NCBI RefSeq assembly: GCF_021012795.1
Contig: NZ_VFYU01000021.1
Location: 1-61,604 of the forward strand
Source: Psychrobacter sp. I-STPA10
GTDB lineage: Bacteria; Pseudomonadota; Gammaproteobacteria; Pseudomonadales; Moraxellaceae
Direction of reading: 5' to 3'
Length of the DNA: 61,604 nucleotides
Shown here: one piece after another, positions 34,177 to 44,108 of the stretch
How positions within the stretch are numbered: position 1 is the first letter of the stretch
Layout: each line of letters starts with the position of its first letter
Position numbers and translations under genes: made by a program
The notes under the pieces: generated by a model
Database searches by the model: none
The model's input: only the letters and a program-made list of their open reading frames with translations
What the model was told of the DNA's origin: nothing

Positions 34177-34635
34177 ATGTATGGATATATAAAAATATTA
34201 AAGCAAGATATAGATGATTGTAGTGATTATTATCATTCATTAATAGTTAGCTATTTATTAAGAATTTCTAATGATAGTGTGATAGTAGATTTTTCTAGTA
34301 TGATGGATAGTGAGGAGATTTTAAATATTGCTAAAGGCTTAAAGAATTTTTCTGGTAAATATAATGAATCCTGCCATTTTAAGGGTATTGAGCTTTCGTT
34401 ATCTATAAAATATTTTGAATCAACAAATAAAACAGCATTACACTTTATATGTATAGATAGAGGAAGCCCACCATTTAATTATAATTTAGATTTTTATCTA
34501 ATTGCAGAAGTTGCTGAGATTAATAGATTGGGTAGTATGTTAGAGCAATGGATACAAGATAAAGATGCAGATTATTTAGTTTGGTCAAAAGATGAATACT
34601 TTATCGGCGACCGTTATATTCATCAAGATTTTTAG
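34177..34635 (+). CDS. Unknown small protein
   Basis: The 152-residue soluble protein begins MYGYIKILKQDIDDCSDYYH and ends with WSKDEYFIGDRYIHQDF. It starts 10 bases after the DUF4288 gene with a clear site (AAGAGGTAATCA), so both are likely co-translated. No family recognised; size and context fit an immunity-type protein, without proof. Confidence 0.6.
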   Translation: MYGYIKILKQDIDDCSDYYHSLIVSYLLRISNDSVIVDFSSMMDSEEILNIAKGLKNFSGKYNESCHFKGIELSLSIKYFESTNKTALHFICIDRGSPPFNYNLDFYLIAEVAEINRLGSMLEQWIQDKDADYLVWSKDEYFIGDRYIHQDF

Positions 34636-34659
34636 TGTTAATTAACAATAAGGAAAGTT

Positions 34660-36177
34660 ATGATTATCAGTTTAGTAAGACAAGGTAATAAAATAGGTTT
34701 TATCAATCATCGCAATGAGGTTGTTATTGAGCTTGATGATTTTGATGATATTTACGCAGAATATAGCAATGAGTGGGGTTGTTCGGAAAATATTGTGTCA
34801 TTAGCCAAAGAGAATCGATATGCTTTTTATAAAGTTGGACAGGGGCAGATAACACCGCATCGGTATTGGTATATTGATGATGATTTTCGAGATGGACTGG
34901 CAATCGTTACAAATAATAATTACTTGTATTGTGTCGTGGATACACAAGGTAACCATCGGCTAAAAGATTATACTAGTATTACAAGGGTTTATAATCCAGA
35001 TAAGAAATGGTTTTTAGTGCGTCATAAAAGGCAGAATGATGATATAGGCTCCAATGAAAAATACAGATATAGCCTACGAGATGAGTTTGATAATCTAATT
35101 ATCCTTTATGATGAAGAGATGGATTGTATTGATAAATACAGGTCTATAGATTTTTACTATACAGCTCCATATTTATATAGAAGAAATAAAGATAAGCTTG
35201 CCTTGTATGATATTTTAGGTAAACAGATAACTGGTTATAACTATGATGAGCTGGTTTGGAATGATATTAGAAAAGTATGTATTTACAAAAAATATTATAA
35301 TCATAAATATGATAAAGTTGCAGAGAATAAAGAAGATGTTTCTATGATGGAGGTAGGAATATTAAATTTAGATGGAACAGAGTTTTGTCTAATTAAAACT
35401 CCTATTGATAATAATAAGAATAATGGAAAATCTTATGCAGATATTGAATATCTAATGAAAGATGTAGATATGGTGATTATAAAAAAAGATAGAAAATTAG
35501 GATTGATAGACTATCAAGGAAAAGTGGTTTTACCTACGATTTATGATAGGATTTATTTCAATGGATATATAAAAATCCCCAGTACGGAGGTGTTCTTTGT
35601 AAAAAATGAAAATTGGCTATTAATAAACCGCTGTGGTGAGGTGTTAACTAACTTTGACAATGACTATGACTATATTGATAGTATAAAAAATAGTTATATT
35701 GTGTTTGAGAAAAATAAAAAATATGGTGTGGTTGATTTTAATAATACAAAAATAGTTGATTTTGTTTATGATAATATTAACTTTATAAATTTTGCAAATC
35801 TAGCAATTGCTCAAAATTATCAAGGTAATGAAGGTCAAAAGAAATGTGTGGAAGTAGATATTATTGATTTAACTACAAAACGAGTAATCGCCACATTTCA
35901 AGATGTAGACTATTATGGTGTTGATAATGAGCATAGTATTATAGCGGTTTATAATGGCTATAAATGGGGGTTTTTTGATTTAGCAACACGTAATCTTATT
36001 ATTCTCTTTCTTTATCATAAAACCGATGTTTTTCATTTGGGACTTTGTCCTGTCAGCCAAATCAATGAGCAAGGGCAAGAAAAATGGGGAGCGATTAATG
36101 CTAATAATGAGACGGTTATCCCTTTTATATATGATGATATGCGGGGATTTTTTGATAGTTATACAGGATTTGTATGA
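34660..36177 (+). CDS. WG-repeat protein
   Basis: The 505-residue protein has repeated WG/KWG-type units: KLGLIDYQGKVVLPTIYDRI, KKYGVVDFNNTKIVDFVYDN, YKWGFFDLATRNLII and EKWGAINANNETVIPFIYDD, besides weaker N-terminal ones. Such repeats form beta-hairpins and bind partners; the family has no general function. No signal peptide, so cytoplasmic. The ribosome site AAGGAAAGTT is good. It ends 57 bases before rtcR, so rtcR may share its transcript. Confidence 0.8.
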   Translation: MIISLVRQGNKIGFINHRNEVVIELDDFDDIYAEYSNEWGCSENIVSLAKENRYAFYKVGQGQITPHRYWYIDDDFRDGLAIVTNNNYLYCVVDTQGNHRLKDYTSITRVYNPDKKWFLVRHKRQNDDIGSNEKYRYSLRDEFDNLIILYDEEMDCIDKYRSIDFYYTAPYLYRRNKDKLALYDILGKQITGYNYDELVWNDIRKVCIYKKYYNHKYDKVAENKEDVSMMEVGILNLDGTEFCLIKTPIDNNKNNGKSYADIEYLMKDVDMVIIKKDRKLGLIDYQGKVVLPTIYDRIYFNGYIKIPSTEVFFVKNENWLLINRCGEVLTNFDNDYDYIDSIKNSYIVFEKNKKYGVVDFNNTKIVDFVYDNINFINFANLAIAQNYQGNEGQKKCVEVDIIDLTTKRVIATFQDVDYYGVDNEHSIIAVYNGYKWGFFDLATRNLIILFLYHKTDVFHLGLCPVSQINEQGQEKWGAINANNETVIPFIYDDMRGFFDSYTGFV

Positions 36178-36234
36178 TTTATAATAGAGTTATTCACTGA
36201 TTTGATTAACTAATTTATAAGTTAAAGGCTCAAT

Positions 36235-37959
36235 ATGAGTAAAAAAACGGCTATCATCGGCTTTTTGGGTACGACATTAGATAAAGGCTTTAATGATAAG
36301 CGTTGGCAACGCTGGCGACCAACGGTGAGCCTATGCCTGCATGATGACATGTTGGTAGATGAACTGCATATCCTCTATAGCCCCAAAGACCAGCGTATGT
36401 ATGATGTGATGGCGGGCGATATTACCCAAGTTTGCCCGACTACGCAGGTGGTGGGGCATCAAGTTAGGCTGGCATCACCGTGGGATTTTGCCCAAGTCTA
36501 TGCTGAGTTGTATGACTTTGTGACAGGGTTTGATTTTGCTGAGGACACACAGTATTTATTGCACCTGACCACAGGTACGCATGTGGCACAGATTTGTTGG
36601 TTTTTACTCGTTGAGGCAGGGTTTATTCCTGCTAAGCTAATTCAAAGCTCGCCTTGTCCTAAACCTGAGCAATCTGACCCGCAAGGGTGCTATCAAATTA
36701 TTGACCTTGATGTGTCCCGTTACGACAGCTTACGGGCAAGATTTGAGGCAGAAAAAGCCGAGCATTGGCAAACCCTGCAAGCCAATCTGGTTACTCAAAA
36801 TGAAGCCTATCAAAAGCTGATTAGTGATATTGAAAAAGTTGCCACACGCTCAACAGCACCGATTTTATTGATTGGTGAAACAGGGGCAGGTAAATCGCAA
36901 TTGGCAACGCAAATTTACACCCTAAAAAAAGACAAAGCAGGTGTGCAAGCAGGGGCTTCACTTGGTCAGTTTGTTGAGGTTAACTGTGCTACGTTGCGTG
37001 GTGATACCGCCATGAGCGTGTTATTTGGTCATGTTAAAGGGGCGTTTACAGGGGCAAATAGCAGTCGTGATGGTTTGCTAAAATCTGCTGATGGTGGGGT
37101 ACTGTTTTTAGATGAAATTGGTGAGCTTGGGCTTGATGAACAGGCGATGCTACTGACCGCATTAGAAGAACAGCGTTTTTATCCTGTGGGTAGTGATATG
37201 CCAGTATCTGTGTCATTTCAACTGATGGCAGGGACAAATAAGGATTTGCGTCAAGCAGTGGCAGATGGTGAGTTTCGGGCAGATTTATTTGCTCGGCTTA
37301 ATACATGGACGTTCTTTTTGCCGTCGCTAAAAGATAGGTTAGAGGATTTGCCTGCCAATATTGATTATGAATTGGCACGGCTTGGCAGTGAGCAACAACA
37401 GCAGTACCGTTTTGAGCGTGAGGCAAGACGATTATATGAGGCGTTTGCCACCAGTCATGAGGCGACATGGCAGGGCAACTTTCGAGATTTATCCGCCAGT
37501 ATGATACGCATGACTACGTTAAGTGATAGCAAGGTGATACGATTGCCCGATGTCAAAGCAGAAATTCGACGCTTAATAGATTTATGGGAATTGCCGACTG
37601 ATAATCTATCTTCCTCTTTATCTTTTCCCAAAAATAGCCTAAGCAAAAGCTCATTAAATAAAAATAATCTAACTAAAAACACCCAAACGCCCAAACAAAT
37701 AGCAACGTCATTAGAGCAGTCCACCGAGCAGATATTAGAGCAGTACGTCAGTAAACAAGTACGCCAAGATATTGACCCGTTTGAGGCGGTACAGTTGGCG
37801 TATGTCATTACTGTGTGTCAGGGGCAAAAGTCACAAGCATCGGCAGGGCGGTATCTGTACGCCAACTCTCGTGACAAACTTAAAAATCCTAATGATAGTG
37901 ATAGATTGCGCAAGTATTTGTTAAAATTTGGTTTAAAGTTTGAGGATTTGGGGGAGTAA
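36235..37959 (+). CDS. rtcR: Sigma54-dependent activator RtcR
   Basis: RtcR turns on rtc genes with sigma54 RNA polymerase. The N-terminal 185 residues (KKTAIIGFLGTTLDKGFN; LLHLTTGTHVAQICWFLLVE) form the CARF-like sensor domain thought to bind RNA-end-derived ligands. The AAA+ domain follows: Walker A LLIGETGAGKSQLA, the sigma54 loop VKGAFTGANSS, Walker B GGVLFLDEIGEL and an Arg-finger region. An S/N/K-rich linker (about 455-490) leads to a C-terminal DNA-binding part. At 574 residues it is longer than E. coli RtcR (about 530) because of the linker. The two -24/-12 promoters ahead of rsr and rtcB are its likely targets. Confidence 0.95.
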   Translation: MSKKTAIIGFLGTTLDKGFNDKRWQRWRPTVSLCLHDDMLVDELHILYSPKDQRMYDVMAGDITQVCPTTQVVGHQVRLASPWDFAQVYAELYDFVTGFDFAEDTQYLLHLTTGTHVAQICWFLLVEAGFIPAKLIQSSPCPKPEQSDPQGCYQIIDLDVSRYDSLRARFEAEKAEHWQTLQANLVTQNEAYQKLISDIEKVATRSTAPILLIGETGAGKSQLATQIYTLKKDKAGVQAGASLGQFVEVNCATLRGDTAMSVLFGHVKGAFTGANSSRDGLLKSADGGVLFLDEIGELGLDEQAMLLTALEEQRFYPVGSDMPVSVSFQLMAGTNKDLRQAVADGEFRADLFARLNTWTFFLPSLKDRLEDLPANIDYELARLGSEQQQQYRFEREARRLYEAFATSHEATWQGNFRDLSASMIRMTTLSDSKVIRLPDVKAEIRRLIDLWELPTDNLSSSLSFPKNSLSKSSLNKNNLTKNTQTPKQIATSLEQSTEQILEQYVSKQVRQDIDPFEAVQLAYVITVCQGQKSQASAGRYLYANSRDKLKNPNDSDRLRKYLLKFGLKFEDLGE

Positions 37960-38001
37960 TGATTGCTATAATTTAGTCAATACTTGGCTAACCTTATCCA
38001 T

Positions 38002-38043
38002 AAAAAATGCCCCATCACAATAAATAGTAATGAGGCATTTTTT
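38002..38043. terminator. Bidirectional terminator between rtcR and putP
   Basis: AAAAAATGCC and GGCATTTTTT form a 10-bp stem with flanking A and T runs, suited to both converging genes. Confidence 0.85.
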
Positions 38044-38089
38044 CATTAAAACTCTTAAATTCTAACGGTTAGAGAATGACTTAATCTCA

Positions 38090-39589
38090 TTAACCATTTA
38101 GGTTCATTTCCATCTCTTTAAATTGAGCACGGACTTTCTCTTCAGGACCACCCGTTGCCATACTGACCCCATAAATGGCAATACAACTTAAAATAAAGCC
38201 GGGTACGATGGCGAATAACCAATCGTTTAATGGCATACCATTAATAGTGAAAGGACCATATATCCAAAGAATAACCGTTAATGCACCAACGACCATACCT
38301 GCTACCGCACCGTTACGGTTCATACGTTCCCACAATAAGCTAATAATAACTAAAGGTCCAAAGGCTGCACCAAATCCTGCCCATGCATTTGATACAAGGT
38401 TAAGTACAGAACTTTCTGGGTCAGAGGCAAGCAAAATAGAAACTACAGCTACCACAACGACTGAAATACGTCCTACCAATACTTGACGAGCTTCTGGTGC
38501 TTCTCTGTCAAAGAATAACTTATAAACATCTTTGGTTAGCGAGCTTGATACCACCAATAGCTGTGATGAAATGGTACTCATAATCGCAGCTAAAATGGCG
38601 GCTAATAAGAAACCTGATACTAATGGGTGGAATAAGAACTGAGTAAATACTAAGAAGATGGTTTCAGGGTCTTCTAAGGTCATGGCTGTTTTTTGCACAT
38701 AAGCACGACCTGCAAAGCCGACCATCAACGCACCAATAAGGCTAATAATCATCCAACTCATACCAATATTTCGTGCAGTTGGAATGTCTTTGACTGAGCG
38801 AATCGCCATAAAGCGAACAATGATATGTGGTTGACCAAAATAGCCGAGTCCCCATGCCATTAATGACACAATGCTCATAAAGGTCATGCCACTGGTAATA
38901 TTGAGTAATTCAGGGTCAATATGACGCACCGCATCGATGGTTGGCGTTACCCCGCCCAGATCAGAAAAGGCAACAATCGGTACAATAATCATCGCAAATA
39001 GCATGATGACACCTTGCACAAAGTCGGTCATCGATACTGCCAAAAAACCACCAAATAAGGTATAAGCAACGACCACACCAGCAGTTACCCAAAGCCCCGT
39101 TTGATAAGATAACCCTAGGGCACTAACAAATAATTTACCACCACCAACTAAGCTGGCTGCGGTATAAACGGTAAAGAATATGATAATGACAATGGCTGAA
39201 ATAACCCGTAATAGATGTGAGCGATCGACAAAACGGTTAGCAAAATAATCGGGTAGGGTAATGGCATTATCGGCGACTTCAGTATATACCCGTAGACGAG
39301 GGGCAACGATGATATAGTTTAAAAATGCGCCAATAGTTAGACCCAAAGCAATCCAAATACTGACAATACCAGAGGAATACATATAACCTGGTAGTCCTAG
39401 TAATAGCCAACCAGACATATCTGATGCACCAGCAGATAATGCCGTCACAGCAGGGCCTAAACTACGACCACCGAGCATATAGCCTTCTGAGTCATTGGCT
39501 TGTTTAAAATAGGCATAGACACCAATGCCAATCATTAATAAAAAATAAGCGGCTAGTGAGACTAGCACACCCGTTGATACTCCATTCAT
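38090..39589 (-). CDS. putP: Sodium/proline symporter
   Basis: PutP imports proline with Na+ through the inner membrane. The product (499 residues from this start) has the SSS-family pattern with about 13 membrane segments: GRSLGPAVTALSAGASDMSG, WLLLGLPGYMYSSG, FGQPHIIVRFMAIRS and AAILAAIMSTISSQLLVVSS. I chose the ATG at 39589 because AAGGAAG lies 8 bases before it; a longer frame begins at 39622. No putA is next to it. Confidence 0.93.
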   Translation of the reverse strand: MNGVSTGVLVSLAAYFLLMIGIGVYAYFKQANDSEGYMLGGRSLGPAVTALSAGASDMSGWLLLGLPGYMYSSGIVSIWIALGLTIGAFLNYIIVAPRLRVYTEVADNAITLPDYFANRFVDRSHLLRVISAIVIIIFFTVYTAASLVGGGKLFVSALGLSYQTGLWVTAGVVVAYTLFGGFLAVSMTDFVQGVIMLFAMIIVPIVAFSDLGGVTPTIDAVRHIDPELLNITSGMTFMSIVSLMAWGLGYFGQPHIIVRFMAIRSVKDIPTARNIGMSWMIISLIGALMVGFAGRAYVQKTAMTLEDPETIFLVFTQFLFHPLVSGFLLAAILAAIMSTISSQLLVVSSSLTKDVYKLFFDREAPEARQVLVGRISVVVVAVVSILLASDPESSVLNLVSNAWAGFGAAFGPLVIISLLWERMNRNGAVAGMVVGALTVILWIYGPFTINGMPLNDWLFAIVPGFILSCIAIYGVSMATGGPEEKVRAQFKEMEMNLNG

Positions 39590-39686
39590 ACAATACTTCC
39601 TTAGTAAATAAGAGCGACCCAATGGGGAAAATTTTTGCTCAAATTTAACATATTTGATTAAATCTTAGATGATGCTGCACATACAA

Positions 39687-39722
39687 AAAAGCCATTATGG
39701 CAAGTGCTACATAATGGCTTTT
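39687..39722. terminator. Terminator-like hairpin upstream of putP
   Basis: AAAAGCCATTATG and CATAATGGCTTTT pair perfectly over 13 bp. It could end the LysR transcript on the minus strand, though 450 bases beyond that stop. Confidence 0.65.
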
Positions 39723-39998
39723 GGCTTTGTAGAATCTTATGAGATCAAGGATTTGGACTGTCAAAAACTCCGTGATTTAAGATAAAAAATGAGTGCAGCA
39801 TGAATAAAAATGTTGTGTTTTATAACAAAAACGGATGTCTATTATAGAGGATGAAGACACAAATTGCTAACATTATGACACAAACGACTATTATTTTAGA
39901 AAAAATCATGAGTGTTTCATGTTAAGTTAATGATTAAATAGGGGCGAAACAGTGTTTCGCTATATTCCTTCTCAGGAAGAGGAACTGGTTTTTAAGTT

Positions 39999-40019
39999 CT
40001 CCCCTTGAAGTAAGGGGAG
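39999..40019. repeat. CTCCCCTT hairpin repeat, copy 1
   Basis: CTCCCCTT, GAAGT and AAGGGGAG form an 8-bp hairpin. The same string recurs at 58205-58229, and the window's last bases (CCCCCTCCCTAACCC) look like the start of a third copy. Confidence 0.75.
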
Positions 40020-40168
40020 GGTTTAGGAGGGGTCATATATGATTTTATAAAACAAAATTGAGAGTAGGGTATTGACACAGGATATTTATAGTGGCTTATG
40101 TTAGACAGATGGTTTACTATCCACCAATAACTAACAATTCAATTTTAATTTTAGTCATCCATTTATTC

Positions 40169-41044
40169 TCATTCATCTATGGGAGCGAGCAGTTGCATCA
40201 GTGCCTCAACACTTGCAGAGCGAGTCAGATGTGGATTGATGACCACACCAAGATAACGCTGTAGCTCCAAGTTTTCTGCCATATCAATGCGAGCAAGATC
40301 CTGATTGATAAGAGTTTGGGGCAGTACCGACCAGCCTAAGCCGACGGATACCAGCATACGAATGGATTCTAACGGATTGGTACTCATAGTGGCATAAGGT
40401 TTGAGGTTTTGTTTAGCAAATTCTGCCAAAGTAATCTGACTGGTAAAGGTATTGGCAGCAGGTAAAATAGCACCATAATGTGCCAACTCCTCTAACGACA
40501 CATTGGATTTTTTGGCTAATGATGATAACGTACCAGTAACAAAATACAGCGGATCTGACCATAAAGTATAATAGGTGAGACGTTTATCATAGACCGGTGG
40601 TAAAGTCAAAAAAGCCAATGATAAGTCACCATCTAATACCGATTTATGCGCCGATTCTGAGTCAACAAAATGTACCTCTAACTGTACCGCAGGATACATT
40701 TGGATAAACTGCTTGAGTACAGGGGGCAGATGATGCAAACCAATGTGATGGCTAGTCCCGATGACGAGCTTACCAGAGACGGTTTGTTGTGAGTTTTGGA
40801 TATTGATTTTAAAATTATCATAATCATCTAGCCAGCGTTTGGCATGGGGTAGTAACTCAGTGGCGGCTTGTGTAGGCACAATACCTCGACCTAAAGTATC
40901 AAATAAAATGACATTAAATTCATCTTCTAAGTTTTTGATACGCTTGCTGACGGCAGGTTGGGTAATAAAAAGTTTTTCTGCTGCACCAGAAATACTGCCT
41001 GTTTGCATCACAGTGATGAAAGTTGTCAAATTGGTGGTATTCAC
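40169..41044 (-). CDS. LysR-family transcription regulator
   Basis: The 291-residue protein has an N-terminal winged helix-turn-helix (TFITVMQTGSISGAAEKLFI, then TQPAVSKRIKNLEDEFNVIL) and a C-terminal effector domain (GTSHHIGLHHLPPVLKQF). It starts with GTG after GAGGCAATA. It is divergent from leuC with 235 bases between, the usual place for a regulator of its neighbour, so control of leuCDB is a fair guess. The ligand is unknown. The pattern resembles CysB/LeuO-unlike general LTTRs, so I give no symbol. Confidence 0.9.
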   Translation of the reverse strand: MNTTNLTTFITVMQTGSISGAAEKLFITQPAVSKRIKNLEDEFNVILFDTLGRGIVPTQAATELLPHAKRWLDDYDNFKINIQNSQQTVSGKLVIGTSHHIGLHHLPPVLKQFIQMYPAVQLEVHFVDSESAHKSVLDGDLSLAFLTLPPVYDKRLTYYTLWSDPLYFVTGTLSSLAKKSNVSLEELAHYGAILPAANTFTSQITLAEFAKQNLKPYATMSTNPLESIRMLVSVGLGWSVLPQTLINQDLARIDMAENLELQRYLGVVINPHLTRSASVEALMQLLAPIDE

Positions 41045-41130
41045 TATTGCCTCACTTATAATAAGCTGGGTTAAAATTTCGGAAAAATTTATGGGATATT
41101 GAAGTTATTCTTGGTAAAAGATTAAATTGG

Positions 41131-41214
41131 ATACTCCTCAATAGCAGGTATAAATAAAAGTTTAATAAATAATAAAAATCATCAATTATTATTATATGAC
41201 TTGCCTGCTATAAT
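41131..41214 (+). promoter_or_regulatory. leuC promoter region with inverted operator-like repeat
   Basis: A good -10 (TATAAT, 41209-41214) has a weak -35 about 17 bases upstream. ATAGCAGG (41141-41148) is repeated in inverse as CCTGCTAT (41204-41211), overlapping the -10. ATAC and GTAT flank the first copy. This could be the LysR-family operator. Confidence 0.5.
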
Positions 41215-41279
41215 CACAACATACAAAATTGCACGTTTATTATGGCAGCTTAAGCGCCACCATTGAAGAGGAAATTACT

Positions 41280-42698
41280 ATGGCAGGTCAAACGCTTTAT
41301 GACAAACTTTGGAATGCCCATTTGGTCAGTCAACGCGAAGATGGTTCAAGTTTGATTTATATTGATCGACATTTATTACATGAAGTCACCAGTCCACAGG
41401 CTTTTGAAGGGCTACGACTCGCCAACCGTGAGCCGTGGCGTTTATCTGCCAATATTGCCACACCGGATCACAATGTACCCACGGTTAAAAAAGAGCGTAG
41501 TGAAGGGGTTGCAGGCATCAAAGATGAAGTCTCACGTCTACAAGTATTTACCTTAGATGAAAACTGTGCGGCTTTTGATATTGCTGAGTTTACCATTAAT
41601 GATGATCGTCAAGGTATTGTTCATGTGGTTGGGCCTGAGCAAGGGCTTGTATTACCCGGTATGACCGTCGTTTGTGGTGATTCACACACAGCAACTCATG
41701 GTGCACTTGGCTGCTTGGCTCATGGTATTGGGACTTCTGAGGTTGAACATGTATTGGCAACTCAGTGTCTGGTGCAATCAAAAATGAAAAACATGTTGAT
41801 TAAAGTGGATGGCAAACTTGGTGAGGGCGTGACCCCTAAAGATGTGGTTTTAGCTATTATTGCCAAAATTGGTACCGCAGGTGGTACAGCCCATGCCATT
41901 GAATTTGCAGGCGAAGTGTTCCGTAATATGAGTATGGAAGGACGCATGACCGTGTGTAATATGGCGATTGAGGCTGGTGCACGTGTGGGTATGGTCGGTG
42001 TCGATCAAATCACCATCGACTATGTTAAAGGGCGCAATTACGCACCAACAGGTCAAGAATGGGAAGATGCAGTTGCCTATTGGAATACCTTACATTCAGA
42101 TGAAGATGCAGTATTTGATACCATTATTGAGATGGACGGTAGTACCATTGCACCACAAGTTTCATGGGGTACATCACCTGAGATGGTGGTTGATATCTGT
42201 GATAAAGTACCAACACCAGATATGGCACAAGATGAAGTGCAAAAAGAAGGCTGGGCAAGAGCGTATGAGTATATGGGCTTGCGGGCAGGACAACCCATTA
42301 CTGATATCAAGCTAGATCGGGTATTTATTGGCTCATGTACCAACTCTCGTATTGAAGATTTACGTGATGCCGCCGCGGTGATTAAAGGACGTAAAGTAGC
42401 TGATAATGTCAAAGAGGCGATTGTGGTGGCAGGCTCAGGACAAGTAAAACAGCAAGCAGAAGCTGAAGGCTTAGATAAGCTATTTGTCGAAGCTGGCTTT
42501 GAGTGGCGAGAACCCGGCTGCTCGATGTGTTTGGCGATGAATGCCGATAAACTACAGCCGCAAGAACACTGTGCCTCGACTTCTAACCGTAACTTTGAAG
42601 GTCGCCAAGGCAATGGTGGGCGGACACATTTGGTCAGTCCTGCTATGGCGGCGGCTGCTGCATTGGCAGGGCATTTTGTTGATGTGCGTGAGTTTTAA
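41280..42698 (+). CDS. leuC: 3-isopropylmalate dehydratase large subunit
   Basis: With LeuD this makes 3-isopropylmalate from 2-isopropylmalate in leucine synthesis. The 472 residues contain the aconitase-type pattern: [29 protein letters not shown], and the 4Fe-4S Cys in [13 protein letters not shown] and in [14 protein letters not shown]. The start at 41280 ([11 protein letters not shown]) follows GAGGAAATTACT, the better site; an in-frame start at 41229 is less likely. It is separated from leuD by two unrelated genes. Confidence 0.97.
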   Translation: MAGQTLYDKLWNAHLVSQREDGSSLIYIDRHLLHEVTSPQAFEGLRLANREPWRLSANIATPDHNVPTVKKERSEGVAGIKDEVSRLQVFTLDENCAAFDIAEFTINDDRQGIVHVVGPEQGLVLPGMTVVCGDSHTATHGALGCLAHGIGTSEVEHVLATQCLVQSKMKNMLIKVDGKLGEGVTPKDVVLAIIAKIGTAGGTAHAIEFAGEVFRNMSMEGRMTVCNMAIEAGARVGMVGVDQITIDYVKGRNYAPTGQEWEDAVAYWNTLHSDEDAVFDTIIEMDGSTIAPQVSWGTSPEMVVDICDKVPTPDMAQDEVQKEGWARAYEYMGLRAGQPITDIKLDRVFIGSCTNSRIEDLRDAAAVIKGRKVADNVKEAIVVAGSGQVKQQAEAEGLDKLFVEAGFEWREPGCSMCLAMNADKLQPQEHCASTSNRNFEGRQGNGGRTHLVSPAMAAAAALAGHFVDVREF

Positions 42699-42730
42699 TA
42701 TTATTCAAAACAAAATAAGGAAATTAAGAT

Positions 42731-43720
42731 ATGCGTTTTAATACAATTGCTTTATCAGCAATACTGTTATCTTGCCTTACTGCATGTGGTGGCGATGGTA
42801 ATAATGATAGTAATCAACAAAATAGTGCGAATGAATCAGACACCTCAAGTACAACATCGCCTACAACACCACCAAGTACAACACCGCAAACGGGTGTTTT
42901 GCTTGATACTGTTGTGCAAGGTGTTTCTGTTTATCAAGATGATATTCCGATTGGACGCACCAATGAAAAAGGCGAGTTTTCTTATACACCTAATAAGATG
43001 GTGACCTTTAAAATTAATAACTTAGTACTTGGTAGCGCCATGCCAAAACCAATCGTCACACCACAAGATTTTTCTAAAAATCCGCAAGAAGTTACAAAAG
43101 TATTGCAGCTTTTGCAAAGTTTGGATAAAGATAGGAATTTAGATAATGGTATTTATATTGACACATATAAGATAGATTATAACAAGGCTGGAAATTTAAC
43201 TGATTATAGCTTAAAAGAGCTTTGGAAAGACCCTATACATCGTATCATTCCAGCACATGAGGCGTGGTATCATTTTGAGCAGAGTCTGAAAAAAAATAAT
43301 ATTAAGCAGACTGTTTTTAGAAAATCTCCAGCTATTTTAAAGTTAGAGAAAGAGTTAGAAAGTGCGTCATGGCATTCTGATTGCATATCGGGAAAAAACT
43401 CAAAAGGGGGCTATATTATTGGTTATACCTTCTATTTAGAGAAAAACCTATTGACACTTGAAGCATCAAGAGTATTTTATGCGAATAAAAACTGTTCTGA
43501 TAATAATGCTAAGGATTTTAGTAGAGCTTCAAAAGAAGTTGACATTACCCAGATACAAACTGTCAATGGGCAAAAGAAAATATTTGCAGACTTTGACTTT
43601 GATATCAATGGGATTTCACAACCCACTGTGCAGCATACATTGTTATTAAAAGATAATAAGTTAATAGATGAAAATAATATATTTACCAAAAATAAACTTG
43701 TGCTGACAAAGCAGAAGTAA
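42731..43720 (+). CDS. Predicted lipoprotein between leuC and leuD
   Basis: The 329-residue precursor has a lipobox (LSCLTACGG, Cys at about residue 19) and an S/T/P-rich spacer (about 25-52). A short beta-domain GVSVYQDDIPIGRTNEKGEF, like those in adhesin-type lipoproteins, follows, then an unknown C-terminal domain with two Cys (SDCISGK and NKNCSDN). It begins 32 bases after leuC with AAGGAAATTAAGAT as its site, so it is probably transcribed with leuC. Codon use is A/T-rich and differs from leuC. A recent insertion in the leu operon seems likely. Confidence 0.8.
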   Translation: MRFNTIALSAILLSCLTACGGDGNNDSNQQNSANESDTSSTTSPTTPPSTTPQTGVLLDTVVQGVSVYQDDIPIGRTNEKGEFSYTPNKMVTFKINNLVLGSAMPKPIVTPQDFSKNPQEVTKVLQLLQSLDKDRNLDNGIYIDTYKIDYNKAGNLTDYSLKELWKDPIHRIIPAHEAWYHFEQSLKKNNIKQTVFRKSPAILKLEKELESASWHSDCISGKNSKGGYIIGYTFYLEKNLLTLEASRVFYANKNCSDNNAKDFSRASKEVDITQIQTVNGQKKIFADFDFDINGISQPTVQHTLLLKDNKLIDENNIFTKNKLVLTKQK

Positions 43721-43836
43721 AATTTATTAGTATCTGTATTTATCCACAAAAAGCTATTGCTTTAGATTGTTAGTATAGATTTTAAAGTAATGTTTTAAAA
43801 TGTTTATTATTATTGACTTTAATTATAGGGAAATCT

Positions 43837-43875
43837 ATGCAAACACAACAAATTTGCCATGAGCAGTACTTATGA
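43837..43875 (+). CDS. Possible 12-codon coupled upstream frame
   Basis: ATG at 43837 encodes MQTQQICHEQYL and ends in TGA that overlaps the next gene's ATG (ATGA). A weak AGGGAAA lies before it. It may couple translation of the 78-residue gene, or be chance. Confidence 0.3.
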   Translation: MQTQQICHEQYL

Positions 43876-44108
43876 GTATAAATGAAGAAACCCAAGCCGT
43901 TCAAACCCGCAAAATCGTTGAGCGGTTTATGCATAAGTTATCTGATGATGATCCAACTTTATATTATGCCAGCACCAGTGAAGTGGCGCGTGGGGTGCAT
44001 AGGATGATAAAAGAGCATAGTAATCGTTTGTCTGTCGAGGAGCAAAAATTGGTGCGTCATCTCAGCATTAAAGATGTTGAGGTGATACTAGGATTTCATA
44101 GTAAATAA
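43872..44108 (+). CDS. Small protein of unknown function between leuC and leuD
   Basis: The 78-residue helical soluble protein reads RKIVERFMHKLSDDDPTLYY and SVEEQKLVRHLSIKDVEVIL. I do not recognise it. No strong ribosome site, so translation may depend on the small upstream frame. Its position inside leu suggests co-expression with leuD 56 bases further on. Confidence 0.65.
   Translation: MSINEETQAVQTRKIVERFMHKLSDDDPTLYYASTSEVARGVHRMIKEHSNRLSVEEQKLVRHLSIKDVEVILGFHSK

Larger units (their letters stand above)
39590..40168. other. Gene-free stretch between putP and the LysR gene
   Basis: No gene is seen. It contains a terminator-like hairpin (39687-39722), a small palindrome GCGAAACAGTGTTTCGC near 39953-39959 to 39970, and a copy of the CTCCCCTTGAAG repeat (39999-40019). 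The putP promoter should lie in the first 100 bases. Confidence 0.6.

Noticed and set aside
41229..41279. Longer N-terminus for LeuC
   Set aside because: The better ribosome site and the family start ([11 protein letters not shown]) are at 41280.
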